Translations under genes and position numbers: made by a program
Source: Microvirga sp. VF16
GTDB lineage: Bacteria; Pseudomonadota; Alphaproteobacteria; Rhizobiales; Beijerinckiaceae
Assembly (NCBI RefSeq): GCF_016864375.1
Contig: NZ_CP069357.1
Coordinates: forward strand, 496,001-560,000
DNA length: 64,000 nucleotides
Direction of reading: 5' to 3'
Notes under the pieces: generated by a model
What the model was told of the DNA's origin: nothing
Databases searched by the model: none
What the model saw: only the letters and a program-made list of their open reading frames with translations
Shown: piece after piece, positions 17,402 through 25,857 of the stretch
How the letters are laid out: every line of letters starts with the position of its first letter
Position numbering within the stretch: the first letter of the stretch is position 1

Positions 17402-17740
17402 ATGTTCAGCATCAGAGACTTCGTCACTGCAGGCATCAATATCTTGGGAGCCATCGACGCTCTTGAGAGCGCGCTTGCTCGCGCTGCCTCCGATGCCGAC
17501 ACCATTCTCATTACAGACCACGAGAAGGAGTTGATCTGCTTCGGCATCGTGGACGCACGCTTCGTGCTGTCAGCTCACGGGCAGGAGCCGCCGAAGGTGC
17601 TTTCTCTCCTTGCCCTCCGAATCGCCAACTCCTTTGAAGTGCCCCGCGCCAAGGCGTCCGCAGTCCTTGCCGAATTCAGATCGGCGGAGGCTCTGGCTGA
17701 GGCCGATTTGATTGCCACGCCGATCGCCCTCGCAGCATAA
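17402..17740 (+). CDS. Unknown protein
   Basis: 112 residues, helical, with no motif recognised (ILGAIDALESALARAASDAD; ITDHEKELICFGIVDARFVL). The 270 bases before it (17129-17401) hold no convincing gene. Confidence 0.45.
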   Translation: MFSIRDFVTAGINILGAIDALESALARAASDADTILITDHEKELICFGIVDARFVLSAHGQEPPKVLSLLALRIANSFEVPRAKASAVLAEFRSAEALAEADLIATPIALAA

Positions 17741-17816
17741 GGAAAGCCAAATGGGCTTCATCCGACACGAGCATATGCCCGGCTTCCGTTAGGTTCACCC
17801 CTAACGGAGCATCCCG

Positions 17817-18368
17817 GTGCACACCATTCCTCAGTTCCAGCCTCAGTACAGCATCATCAATCGTGCTCAGGAGGTCTGGACTTACGACACCCTGGAAGAC
17901 GCCGTTCTCGCCCTCAATAAAGCGGCTCTCCAGCAAGGCTTCTTTCTCTCTGAGGTCCTTGCCGACCGGTTCTCATACGAAACTCGGGTCGATATTGACG
18001 GTATCCGCCGCGATACTCTCATAGGGCATCTGATCGTCCGATCCTCTCTCGGCGATGTCCTCACCCGAGATCAGATCCTGGATCTCGCGCATAAGCTGAG
18101 AGCGCGGCCTGCCCGCCCGCAGGGCACCTACCGTAACGGTCCTTGGCCAGGCATCCGCCGGCCCCGCGGCCATCGTGGCTCCTCCATCCGGATTGTGCGG
18201 ACAAAGCAGGCGATGACCTGGCACGACGCCGACAAGGAGGATCTTCTCGCGGCTGGCATTCCGCCCGGCCGGATTATGAGACAGCGCGAGCTTCCCACCT
18301 ATTGGTCGGATGTTTCGCGGAGCAACCAGCGCAGCAGGAAAAGCCAGCGCAAACACCAGTGGCGGTAG
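17817..18368 (+). CDS. Unknown protein with basic C-terminus
   Basis: 183 residues from a GTG at 17817. The N-terminal half is ordered (VWTYDTLEDAVLALNKAALQ; FSYETRVDIDGIRRDTLIGH), the C-terminal third is Arg/Lys-rich and may bind nucleic acid. A terminator hairpin follows the stop. Family not recognised. Confidence 0.5.
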   Translation: MHTIPQFQPQYSIINRAQEVWTYDTLEDAVLALNKAALQQGFFLSEVLADRFSYETRVDIDGIRRDTLIGHLIVRSSLGDVLTRDQILDLAHKLRARPARPQGTYRNGPWPGIRRPRGHRGSSIRIVRTKQAMTWHDADKEDLLAAGIPPGRIMRQRELPTYWSDVSRSNQRSRKSQRKHQWR

Positions 18369-18378
18369 CCGAGCACCC

Positions 18379-18410
18379 AAGGGCGGTCTGAGCAATCAGG
18401 CCGCCCTTTG
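18379..18410 (+). terminator. Intrinsic terminator
   Basis: AAGGGCGG, loop of 14, CCGCCCTT, then T. It lies between genes at 17817 and 18440. The same stem sequence recurs at 56083. Confidence 0.65.
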
Positions 18411-18439
18411 TCATGACAGCCACTACCAAGGGATACCCC

Positions 18440-19000
18440 ATGATTTTGAACGTCTATGTCCCGAAGCCCGGATCTTCCGCTGCCAGTCTCGTGCTTCCGG
18501 CGAGTGCCATCGTTGGGGAGGGTGAGCAGGATGGCCGCATCCTGTGCTACTACGAGGGGAACGCCATCGGCTCGAAAGACCTCGAGAGTTTCTATGAGCG
18601 CATACGGAGGGCAGCCGACCGCCTGGTGACCAAGTATCCGACAACTGCCATGGCCGCGTTCCCGGCCGACGAGCTCGAATGCGTTGCAACATTCGATGCG
18701 GAGCGGGAGTATTTGCCCTCGATCAAGGATTACAGGACGCTTGAGCGCTGGGCCCAGGAGCCTGCGCTGATCATCCAGGGACCGGACCTCCCAGAGGGCG
18801 CTCACCTGACCAGCGCGATCGGCACTCGATTCGAGAACGCCTTCCCGCGCCTCCTGAAGCGCGAGGGATCTGTGCACACCTATGCCCTGCGCTGCGGGCA
18901 GATTGTTGTGATCAATATCGTCTCAGGGATGTCGGAGGTCATTCAACCAACCGACAAGCTGGCCGACAGCATCCGCCAGGAGGTAAGGTCAGATCGATAG
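18440..19000 (+). CDS. Unknown protein
   Basis: 186 residues from the ATG at 18440; the frame opens at 18413. It begins MILNVYVPKPGSSAAS and contains a mixed alpha/beta pattern with LTSAIGTRFENAFPRLLKRE. No domain recognised. Confidence 0.45.
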   Translation: MILNVYVPKPGSSAASLVLPASAIVGEGEQDGRILCYYEGNAIGSKDLESFYERIRRAADRLVTKYPTTAMAAFPADELECVATFDAEREYLPSIKDYRTLERWAQEPALIIQGPDLPEGAHLTSAIGTRFENAFPRLLKREGSVHTYALRCGQIVVINIVSGMSEVIQPTDKLADSIRQEVRSDR

Positions 19001-19062
19001 GTAGTCACCCGGGCCCTGCAGGTGGTATAAGACCGCAGTTAAATTCTCAAATCAGAATTCAA

Positions 19063-19650
19063 ATGCCGGTTGCCCAATCAGACGCACTTGATGAACACCA
19101 CGATGCCGGAGGCAAAAGCCGCCTCCGGCTGAAAGAGGGCGTCATCGCCGATGCCGTTTTTTACGATAATCGCCGCTATCGCCCTATCCTGACCCGCCGC
19201 TGGTCCCCGGATCCAAACGCGCCGTTCGTCCTCTGGATCGGGATGAATCCTTCGGTTGGTTCCTTTGACGTAGACGACCCCACTGTGGCGCGGGAACAGG
19301 ACTTCACTCGCCGTTGGGGCTACGCGTCGTATGTCAAAGCAAACATTATGGATTTTTGCAGCACCGATCAGAAGCGGCTGCGCGATCCTGGCGTCACTCC
19401 TTGCAGCGAGCATAACCTTCCTGCCATTCGCGATCAGGCAAGCCGCGCCTCGATGATCGTCATGGGGTTCGGCGCCGTCCATCCCTCGCTGCAGCACTAT
19501 GCGGATGCCGTGTGCCAGGCTCTCATCGAGGACGGCCATCGGCTCTGGTGCCTTGCGCTGACGAAAAACGGCAATGCAGGCCATCCCCTCTACATCGCGG
19601 CCGATACCACGCCGTTCCACTACATCCCGAAGCTGAAGGGCAAGGCCTAA
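19063..19650 (+). CDS. DUF1643-family protein
   Basis: 195 residues. The DUF1643 core is visible: FVLWIGMNPSVGSFDVDDPT, VAREQDFTRRWGYASYVKAN and LWCLALTKNGNAGHPLYIA. Function unknown; the family is frequent on phage and plasmid genomes and has a nucleotide-binding-like alpha/beta layout. It is read in the same direction as its neighbours. Confidence 0.85.
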   Translation: MPVAQSDALDEHHDAGGKSRLRLKEGVIADAVFYDNRRYRPILTRRWSPDPNAPFVLWIGMNPSVGSFDVDDPTVAREQDFTRRWGYASYVKANIMDFCSTDQKRLRDPGVTPCSEHNLPAIRDQASRASMIVMGFGAVHPSLQHYADAVCQALIEDGHRLWCLALTKNGNAGHPLYIAADTTPFHYIPKLKGKA

Positions 19651-19695
19651 AGGCGAGCCTCACGGCTTGCCTATTCTCTGATCAGGACAACTCCC

Positions 19696-20196
19696 ATGAC
19701 CACCCACTTCTGGACGCTCCTCACAGGCGTTGATACCGTCCAACCGTTCTTTGACAAGGCAGAGGCCGAGCGCGCTGCTGCCGCCTTTGTCCAGTCCTGT
19801 GACGACAGCCGCACAGTCACGGCAGAGAACTGGCGCGACGAGCTTGCTGACCTGAATCAGGAAAAGGATGATGCGGGTGAGGCAGCCTATCTCTGCTCTC
19901 TGACCGAACATCCTTTGCCGCAACTGAACGCGCTCGCCGTACTGGAGGAGGGTGAAGTTCGCCGCATCGAGACCCAATCGCCTCTTCTCCAGGACCTAAA
20001 GGTCGCCGTCGTCGAGACCAAGTTCAGGCATATCGATTACCATCCGGACGACATCTTCTGGATTGGAACACCCCTTGGTCCGATTGGTGTCGTCGGTCAT
20101 ATCCAGAGTGTCGCAAAACCGCAGTGGCCGATTGCAACTGTCTTTGAACAGATCGCCCTTACTGAACCCGCGGGCGGTACGCCCCTCATCGGCTGA
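19696..20196 (+). CDS. Unknown protein
   Basis: 166 residues, acidic, no recognised motif. It is followed after 8 bases by the CheY-like receiver, so the two may be co-transcribed. Confidence 0.45.
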   Translation: MTTHFWTLLTGVDTVQPFFDKAEAERAAAAFVQSCDDSRTVTAENWRDELADLNQEKDDAGEAAYLCSLTEHPLPQLNALAVLEEGEVRRIETQSPLLQDLKVAVVETKFRHIDYHPDDIFWIGTPLGPIGVVGHIQSVAKPQWPIATVFEQIALTEPAGGTPLIG

Positions 20197-20204
20197 GAAC
20201 TACC

Positions 20205-20615
20205 ATGGCCCTCGACACGTCCATTCCAGTCCTGATCATTGACGACTATCAGACGATGCTAAGAATTGTCCGCAACCTGCTCAAGCGGATCGGGTTCACG
20301 GACGTGGACGAGGCCAGAGACGGTCGAGAGGCACTGGAGAAGCTCAAGGCACGACCCTACGGCCTAGTCATATCCGATTGGAACATGGCTCCGATGACAG
20401 GATATGAGCTTGTGCAGCAGGTCCGGGCGCACCCGATGCTCCAGAAACTGCCCTTCATCATGGTCACCGCAGAGGCAAGATCTGAAAACGTGATTGCTGC
20501 CAAGCAAGCCGGCGTTGACAATTACATAGTGAAACCATTCAGCGCGGAGACCCTCAGGGCGAAGGTAAGCACGGTGCTCGGGTTGGCCGTCAGAGCCGAA
20601 GCCCCTTCTATCTGA
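20205..20615 (+). CDS. Single-domain CheY-like response regulator
   Basis: 136 residues forming one receiver domain. The acidic pair D13-D14, the phospho-acceptor D58 (VISDWNM), T87 (MVTAEA) and K109 (IVKPF) are all present, so it should be phosphorylatable. No output domain and no histidine kinase nearby. It may act in chemotaxis or in signalling through partners elsewhere. Confidence 0.92.
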   Translation: MALDTSIPVLIIDDYQTMLRIVRNLLKRIGFTDVDEARDGREALEKLKARPYGLVISDWNMAPMTGYELVQQVRAHPMLQKLPFIMVTAEARSENVIAAKQAGVDNYIVKPFSAETLRAKVSTVLGLAVRAEAPSI

Positions 20616-20670
20616 TCGGCGGCCATCAACCCCGCTAACTCAAGAAGCATGCTGTCAGCTGAGACTTCCC

Positions 20671-21069
20671 ATGATCACAAAGAGAGCATTCTTAGCGCTC
20701 ATTGCACCGCTTCTCGCAGGATGCACCCGGTTCGAGACAGTGGAACCCTTGCCCAAGGCGGATCGCATAGCAATCACCTATAATGGCTTTGATCCCGATA
20801 GTCCGGATCAAGAGATCACAGACCTCAAGCAGATTGACGCAATCATCCAGTTCGCAAACGATCGTCTCGACGGATGGCACTATCCGCTAGCGACGATGCC
20901 TGCCGGAGACACCCATGTATGGCTGTATAAGGACAACCAGAGTGTCGGATATATCGGTGCAACTCGCGGAAACTTCCTCAGGTGCCCGACAAAGGGCGGG
21001 CTCAAATTCCTGCGAAACGCCACCGACGATGAAATGAAACAGTTCCACCACCTGCTAACCCGTACGTGA
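20671..21069 (+). CDS. Lipoprotein, unknown function
   Basis: 132 residues. The N-terminus MITKRAFLALIAPLLAGC is a type II lipoprotein signal ending in lipobox LAGC, so the mature protein starts at Cys18 and is lipid-anchored. Two further Cys-poor domains follow without recognisable motifs. Confidence 0.75.
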   Translation: MITKRAFLALIAPLLAGCTRFETVEPLPKADRIAITYNGFDPDSPDQEITDLKQIDAIIQFANDRLDGWHYPLATMPAGDTHVWLYKDNQSVGYIGATRGNFLRCPTKGGLKFLRNATDDEMKQFHHLLTRT

Positions 21070-21422
21070 TGGCTGTCGAGTACAACCATTGAATTGCCCG
21101 TCGCGCTTGAACCAAATCGTAAAGCCAACCTCGACGTTAACTACTCGTTAACTTTGTTCACGAATTCAGCGTCTCCTGTTATCCATATGCAACACTCCAG
21201 GAGCAGTCATAAAGCCAAGGGCGGTTCCTGATTGACCCCAGCCCTCCGCGGCGACATCTTCGCACAAGGTTGAGTTGATTCGTCGAATCACTCAGCACCT
21301 ACGAACAAGGTCGGTCTGTTCGATAATAAAGACCAACGGACTCAAAGCTATCCGAAAGCTTTGGGAGCCGAGAATAGACACGATGACGTTCGGACAGACT
21401 TCTGGGTTGGGGCATTTATCCA
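21070..21422. other. 353-base gene-free stretch with a CtrA box
   Basis: No convincing coding frame on either strand. It holds the CtrA box at 21137 and is the upstream region of the FtcR-like regulator. Confidence 0.5.
21137..21151. promoter_or_regulatory. CtrA-binding box (TTAA-N7-TTAA)
   Basis: TTAA (21137-21140), CTACTCG, TTAA (21148-21151): an exact full CtrA site, about 270 bases upstream of the FtcR-like gene. In Brucella, ftcR is under CtrA-type cell-cycle control, so the link is plausible though inferred. Confidence 0.55.
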
Positions 21423-22091
21423 ATGTTTATCGTCGTTGCTTCGCAGCAATCGGCTGCGGCTGCCTATGTGTCTGAGTTCATCGGTGAGGGAATGCCGTCG
21501 GTCAGGATGTTTTCCGACGATTACCACTCCTGGCTCGACGATCCCTCCAAGGCCCATCTAGACCGGGTACGTGGCTTCTTGATCGAAGAATCCAACGAGC
21601 GCATCGCTTTCGCCCGAACCCTGCGGAAGCATACTCCGGCTCCGATCATCGCCTACAGCGAAACCCGCTCTTTGGAGACAACGCTCGAGTTGCTGACGGC
21701 CGGTATCGACGATGTCGTCCGCAGGCCTATCCACGTCAAAGAGATACTCGCGCGATCCGAGGCGATCTGGCGCCGCCATCGTGAGAGCCAGACCGTGACC
21801 TCTACCGATCGTATCCGTGTCTTCTTCAATGGGCAGGATGCCGAGATCGACGGCTTACCGCTGACCCTGCCCCGGCGCGAGCTCAACATCCTGGAATATT
21901 TCGTCCGGAACCGTGGGCGGTCGGTCAGCAAAGCCCAGGTCTTCAATGCGGTCTATCAAGACTGTCAGGCTGACGTTTCCGAAACCGTCGTAGAAGGTCA
22001 CATCAGCAAGCTCCGCAAGAAGCTGCGGATGCGACTGGGCTATGATCCGGTCGTATCTAAGCGGTTTGAAGGCTATACCTACCTGGGCTAA
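21423..22091 (+). CDS. FtcR-like OmpR-family regulator with degenerate receiver
   Basis: 222 residues. The C-terminal winged helix (LPRRELNILEYFVRNRGRSV; VVEGHISKLRKKLRMRLGYD; SKRFEGYTYLG) and the N-terminal domain (TLELLTAGIDDVVRRPIHVK, EILARSEAIWRR) resemble Brucella FtcR, the master regulator of flagellar genes. The receiver lacks the acidic pair (starts MFIVVASQQSA) and its acceptor position reads FLIEESNE, so phosphorylation control is doubtful. Two copies of CACCTTCGAGGCT follow the stop in tandem. Whether it controls flagella here is unknown. Confidence 0.75.
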   Translation: MFIVVASQQSAAAAYVSEFIGEGMPSVRMFSDDYHSWLDDPSKAHLDRVRGFLIEESNERIAFARTLRKHTPAPIIAYSETRSLETTLELLTAGIDDVVRRPIHVKEILARSEAIWRRHRESQTVTSTDRIRVFFNGQDAEIDGLPLTLPRRELNILEYFVRNRGRSVSKAQVFNAVYQDCQADVSETVVEGHISKLRKKLRMRLGYDPVVSKRFEGYTYLG

Positions 22092-22095
22092 GGCC

Positions 22096-22121
22096 CACCT
22101 TCGAGGCTCACCTTCGAGGCT
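22096..22121 (+). repeat. Tandem 13-base repeat
   Basis: CACCTTCGAGGCT occurs twice head to tail directly after the FtcR-like stop. It may be slippage or a short regulatory direct repeat. Confidence 0.6.
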
Positions 22122-22240
22122 CACTTTCAAACTGAAGGGCCGGTTTCTTCCGTCCCTTTTTCCATTTGGCCTGCTATTAAAGGGTGAGAACCCTGCACCC
22201 GGTCTAGATGCACTGGGGAGTTTCCGACAAGGTCAACCGA

Positions 22241-22978
22241 ATGCGTATGCTCGTCTTAGCGACTGCCTCACTCCTCATATCGGCCGGAACCGCTTACGCT
22301 ACTGCAGACAGTCCAGACTTCTTCGACGTGCGCGGCGTCAGTCCCAACGACGTTTTGTTCCTCCGAGAGCGGCCGACCGCCAGTTCACCAAAGCTTGGCC
22401 AGGTTCCATACAACGGTAAGAAACTCCGAAACCTGGGTTGCTCGGCCGTTCGGGACGGGATGATCCTCCCGGACTCCGATTTGAACACCGGCCCGTTCTG
22501 GTGCCGGGTTCGATTTGGACCTGTCGAAGGTTGGGCAAATGCCAGGTACCTGACCGAAGCGGTAGAGGCCCAGCCGATCCGATCGCCAGCGCGTGCGCAG
22601 TCTTACCCTGCCTCTGTCGCCAGCGCGATCAACTCGAACACAGCGACATGCGATACATTTAAGGGCAAGCCGGGGTTCACCCGCAACAACCTTGATCTCA
22701 ACGGAGACGGCACTAACGATTGGATTATCGATTACGGCAATCTTGAATGTGACGGCTCCACATCGATGTTCTGCGGTAGCGGAGGCTGCACGCTCCAGGT
22801 GCTCATTTCGACCAGCCGTAGTGAGTGGGTGGTCAAGTTTGAGGATACCGTCCGAGAGTACAGCTTCAAGCCGGTCAGTGGTAAAATGGTCCTGCGGCTT
22901 GAACAGCACGGGATCGCCTGCGGCAAGCCCGGTACTGAGTCCTGCCCCAAGGATGTTGATTTTACCCACGCTCGATGA
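22241..22978 (+). CDS. Secreted SH3-domain protein
   Basis: 245 residues from the ATG at 22241. A signal peptide (MRMLVLATASLLISAGTAYA) is followed by a bacterial SH3 domain (VSPNDVLFLRERPTASSPKL ... GPFWCRVRFGPVEGWANARY), then a ~120-residue Cys-containing region with an aspartate-rich loop (LDLNGDGTNDWIIDYGN) resembling a calcium-binding repeat. Likely periplasmic or cell-wall associated. Confidence 0.8.
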   Translation: MRMLVLATASLLISAGTAYATADSPDFFDVRGVSPNDVLFLRERPTASSPKLGQVPYNGKKLRNLGCSAVRDGMILPDSDLNTGPFWCRVRFGPVEGWANARYLTEAVEAQPIRSPARAQSYPASVASAINSNTATCDTFKGKPGFTRNNLDLNGDGTNDWIIDYGNLECDGSTSMFCGSGGCTLQVLISTSRSEWVVKFEDTVREYSFKPVSGKMVLRLEQHGIACGKPGTESCPKDVDFTHAR

Positions 22979-23054
22979 CGGACTCGCGGGCGGGCTGAAG
23001 CACCAGCCAAACCAGTCTGCCTTTAAGCGAAGACGTTTCTGTGGAGATCAACCG

Positions 23055-23453
23055 CTAGAGAGTTTCAGTACTGCGGTAGTGCGGGTCTGATTGTACTGCG
23101 CAATTTTCAGACGCTAAACCGAACTCGCTTATGATCTGGTTGATGATGGCGGGGCTTTGGAGCTTTCGGTCAGCGTAGAGCGTGAAGAAGTTTGTTTTGG
23201 TGTTGTAAACTATTCTGCCACGGGGCCACTGCTCATATTCATATGCCAAGATAGTGGTGGGCCATCCTCTCCTTTTGAGAGGCTCAGCGCCTCCCCTCCG
23301 CAACTCTTCCCAGAACTCATAATGTCCCTTCGGGTGGGTTAAGAACTCTCCATAGGGCTCAGCGTTACTGAGGTCGGTCTTGTCATTGATCATGGAGAGG
23401 TCGCCTGCATGCCGCACCCCCCAAAAAATGCCGACCGACGGTTTCGAAATCAT
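23055..23453 (-). CDS. Unknown protein
   Basis: 132 residues from the ATG at 23453. No motif recognised; Trp/Tyr-rich middle (HYEFWEELRRGG; ILAYEYEQWPRGRIVYN). It is just downstream of the UDG-fold gene (27 bases), so probably one operon. Confidence 0.45.
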   Translation of the reverse strand: MISKPSVGIFWGVRHAGDLSMINDKTDLSNAEPYGEFLTHPKGHYEFWEELRRGGAEPLKRRGWPTTILAYEYEQWPRGRIVYNTKTNFFTLYADRKLQSPAIINQIISEFGLASENCAVQSDPHYRSTETL

Positions 23454-23480
23454 GCTTCCTCTCGGGAGTGATACCACAGC

Positions 23481-24161
23481 CTATCCACCCGCCAGCAGCG
23501 ACGCTGGAAGCGGGGGAGCCGTGCCTTGGGTGGCTCGTTGACGGGCGACCTCAGCAAACAGAAAGTCAACAACAGGCCTCCAACGTGCATAAGCCCAACC
23601 ACCTCCGGCGGACGGATGATGCATATGTGCCGCCACTGCTTGGTAGGGGCCCGTGATCGGATACATCCTCGTCCGCCGGTTGGCCGAGTTGAGGATATAT
23701 GACGGTGCACCTTCAAGACCTGGCGGAAGATGGTTCCAAAGATCATCACCACATACCAGGACAGCTTCCACTTCCTTTTTCTTGATGAGCTCCCTGAAGA
23801 GGTTCGGCGCCTCACCATACCAAAGCTCTCTTGGCGGACGTTGGCCCGGGCCATTCGCCGCGATACGCGGGACATAGTTATAGAAGATGACCGAGTTCCA
23901 GATCGCGAGTGCCTCACTTTGGGTAACCTGCTCGACAGGTTTTCGCGCAACGAGCTTTGCAACCTTAGTGAAGAAGCGCTTTGATCCCCTGTCGAGAGAA
24001 CCGTTCACATACCCTGAGACAACGTCTCGGGTCATCTCAGGCGCCAAACTGCCAATGGGGCGCTTGTCGCAGTGATGCGACTCGCCAAGAACCATGAGAC
24101 GCATTCCGCCCAAAGGGTTGTTCGGACGTGCCCAAAGCTCGCCTATCCACGGCTCAAACAT
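23481..24161 (-). CDS. Uracil-DNA-glycosylase-superfamily-like protein
   Basis: 226 residues. LMVLGESHHCDKRP near the N-terminus corresponds to the UDG motif I position, and HMHHPSAGGGWAYARWRPV near the C-terminus to the HPS-type motif II. The pattern matches uncharacterised UDG-fold proteins on phages and plasmids. Catalysis is uncertain because the usual Asp/Asn of motif I is replaced. It may bind rather than cleave damaged or modified DNA. Confidence 0.6.
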   Translation of the reverse strand: MFEPWIGELWARPNNPLGGMRLMVLGESHHCDKRPIGSLAPEMTRDVVSGYVNGSLDRGSKRFFTKVAKLVARKPVEQVTQSEALAIWNSVIFYNYVPRIAANGPGQRPPRELWYGEAPNLFRELIKKKEVEAVLVCGDDLWNHLPPGLEGAPSYILNSANRRTRMYPITGPYQAVAAHMHHPSAGGGWAYARWRPVVDFLFAEVARQRATQGTAPPLPASLLAGG

Positions 24162-24412
24162 CGATTATGCCTGTCTCTCCAAGCAGCTTCATGCCGGGTC
24201 TAAGAGAACCTCGCGGGATACGTCAATTCACCCTTCGCAGCGTGGAAAATCATTCGGAGCCGGATTCTTTCCCTGCGGTTGCCGGCGCACAAGCATATCC
24301 CATCAGAAGGTTCCAGGCGGATGAACGCCGATAGTCCTCAAGCAGACCCGGTCTAAGCCCTAAGACCACTCACTGAATCAGTGTAACTAAAAAACCCCGA
24401 CGAAAGAGCAGT

Positions 24413-24446
24413 AGCGCCGTCCGATCCCCATCAGGCGGCGCTTTTC
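24413..24446 (+). terminator. Intrinsic terminator/attenuator-like hairpin
   Basis: AGCGCCG, loop of 16, CGGCGCT, TTT. It lies only 18 bases before the ATG at 24464, so it may attenuate that operon or end an upstream transcript. Confidence 0.6.
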
Positions 24447-24463
24447 CTTGTCATGAGGTCAAA

Positions 24464-24781
24464 ATGACAGACGTGAATATCCGCAGCCTTGCCGACTTTA
24501 AGCGCTTCCTCGCCCACCCCGGCGCCACCATCGAAACCCTTCGGAACGATGTCATGACGAGGAACGGGCAGACGCCCGAAACCCGGCCTCACGCCTATGG
24601 CACCCGCCAGGTCAAGAAGCTCCAGACGAACGCGGTCCAATTCACCGGCAATAACTGGCTCTGGTTCGGCAAGGCGGCCGAGTATCGCTTCTCAGGCGAT
24701 GTCGTCACGATCGACGTCAGCAAGGACGGGTCGTTCAAGGACGTCATCGAATACAAACTTTCCGTCCAGCCTGCAGCTTAG
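24464..24781 (+). CDS. Unknown protein
   Basis: 105 residues, first of a run of plus-strand genes to 28 kb with short gaps. A helical start (SLADFKRFLAHPGATIETLR) and a beta-rich end (NNWLWFGKAAEYRFSGDVVT). No family recognised. Confidence 0.5.
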   Translation: MTDVNIRSLADFKRFLAHPGATIETLRNDVMTRNGQTPETRPHAYGTRQVKKLQTNAVQFTGNNWLWFGKAAEYRFSGDVVTIDVSKDGSFKDVIEYKLSVQPAA

Positions 24782-24795
24782 AACAGGAGACATCC

Positions 24796-25056
24796 ATGGG
24801 ACTGATCTGGATTCGCAAGGACTCCAGCCGCATGGGCCTGCTCGATCAGAGCAACCAGCACATCTACGCCACCTATCGCGAAGTGAAGAAACGCAAGGGC
24901 GCGGCCAACACCTTCAGAGTGGAGGGCTACGCCCAGCGGGAAAGGAGACATCCGGCCGAGGAAATCGAGTGGCCGGACGTGGAGGCCGCCAAAGAGGCCT
25001 GCCAGCGTATTGCCGCCTGCTACACCCAGGCAACGGTTCAACCGCTCGCCAGCTGA
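24796..25056 (+). CDS. Unknown protein
   Basis: 86 residues, basic, with two Cys near the end (EACQRIAACYTQA). It starts 15 bases after the previous stop, so likely operonic. No family recognised. Confidence 0.5.
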   Translation: MGLIWIRKDSSRMGLLDQSNQHIYATYREVKKRKGAANTFRVEGYAQRERRHPAEEIEWPDVEAAKEACQRIAACYTQATVQPLAS

Positions 25057-25068
25057 GGATCACTGCTG

Positions 25069-25767
25069 ATGTCGCCTGAATCTCAGCTCCGAAACGAGAA
25101 GCTCAAGCAGTTTGTCGAGGAGGCCCTCGACGCCGGCGTTTTCTACAAGCGGGACCTGCAGGATAGGATCATCCCGCAGATTCTCCCCTTCGACGAGACT
25201 GTCGAGAATCTGATTGGCACCTTCACCAACCCTTCGTTTCAGGAACTTCGGGATCTGGAGGGTCGGGTCTCCGCTCTTCCTCGCGGATCCTGGGCTATCA
25301 TCCGCAAGGAATGGGACGGGGGTGGATGTTACACGCTGATGTTCAGCGACGGGACAGGAAAGCTCGCGACTGGTGTCGCACACGACACCTATGATCGTCA
25401 GCTTCCCTTCGCCGAGGCTCAACGTGGCGTGCTTGGGTATGAAATCTACACGATGCGTCACGCCGTCGAGGCAGAGCGCGAGATTGCCGGTGACCTCAAG
25501 GCCATTGCGGATAACGGCTTCGCGCTCTACCAAAAGTTCGACGGCCTCAAGTTCGACCATCGCATCTTCACGACCGCCCAGATCGCCGAGATTCGTCCCA
25601 ACGGCCATATCGTTCTGCGCCTCAGCCTCCGTGGGAGCCGCAAGACTTACGAGGCCACTGTCGGCGGTCGCCTGCTAGAGCGCCGTATCGCGGAGGCCAA
25701 GGAGCGGGCGACCCTTCAAGAAAAGCGTCCCGAGCCAGTCGATCAGACCGCTCTCTTCCTCGCCTAG
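25069..25767 (+). CDS. Unknown protein ending in a clamp-motif-like tail
   Basis: 232 residues, spaced 12 bases after the previous gene. No domain recognised. The C-terminus reads QTALFLA; QTALF resembles the beta-clamp-binding pattern QxxLF, and similar tails end the next two methyltransferases. It may be a DNA-transaction protein by association. Confidence 0.55.
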   Translation: MSPESQLRNEKLKQFVEEALDAGVFYKRDLQDRIIPQILPFDETVENLIGTFTNPSFQELRDLEGRVSALPRGSWAIIRKEWDGGGCYTLMFSDGTGKLATGVAHDTYDRQLPFAEAQRGVLGYEIYTMRHAVEAEREIAGDLKAIADNGFALYQKFDGLKFDHRIFTTAQIAEIRPNGHIVLRLSLRGSRKTYEATVGGRLLERRIAEAKERATLQEKRPEPVDQTALFLA

Positions 25768-25857
25768 TCCGACAATTCCGCAATCAACAGCCGGCCGCGC
25801 AGCTCCCCGCCGCGCGTCGGTTCCGCTCGTCCAGATTCTTAACCGGAGCGTCCGTCC

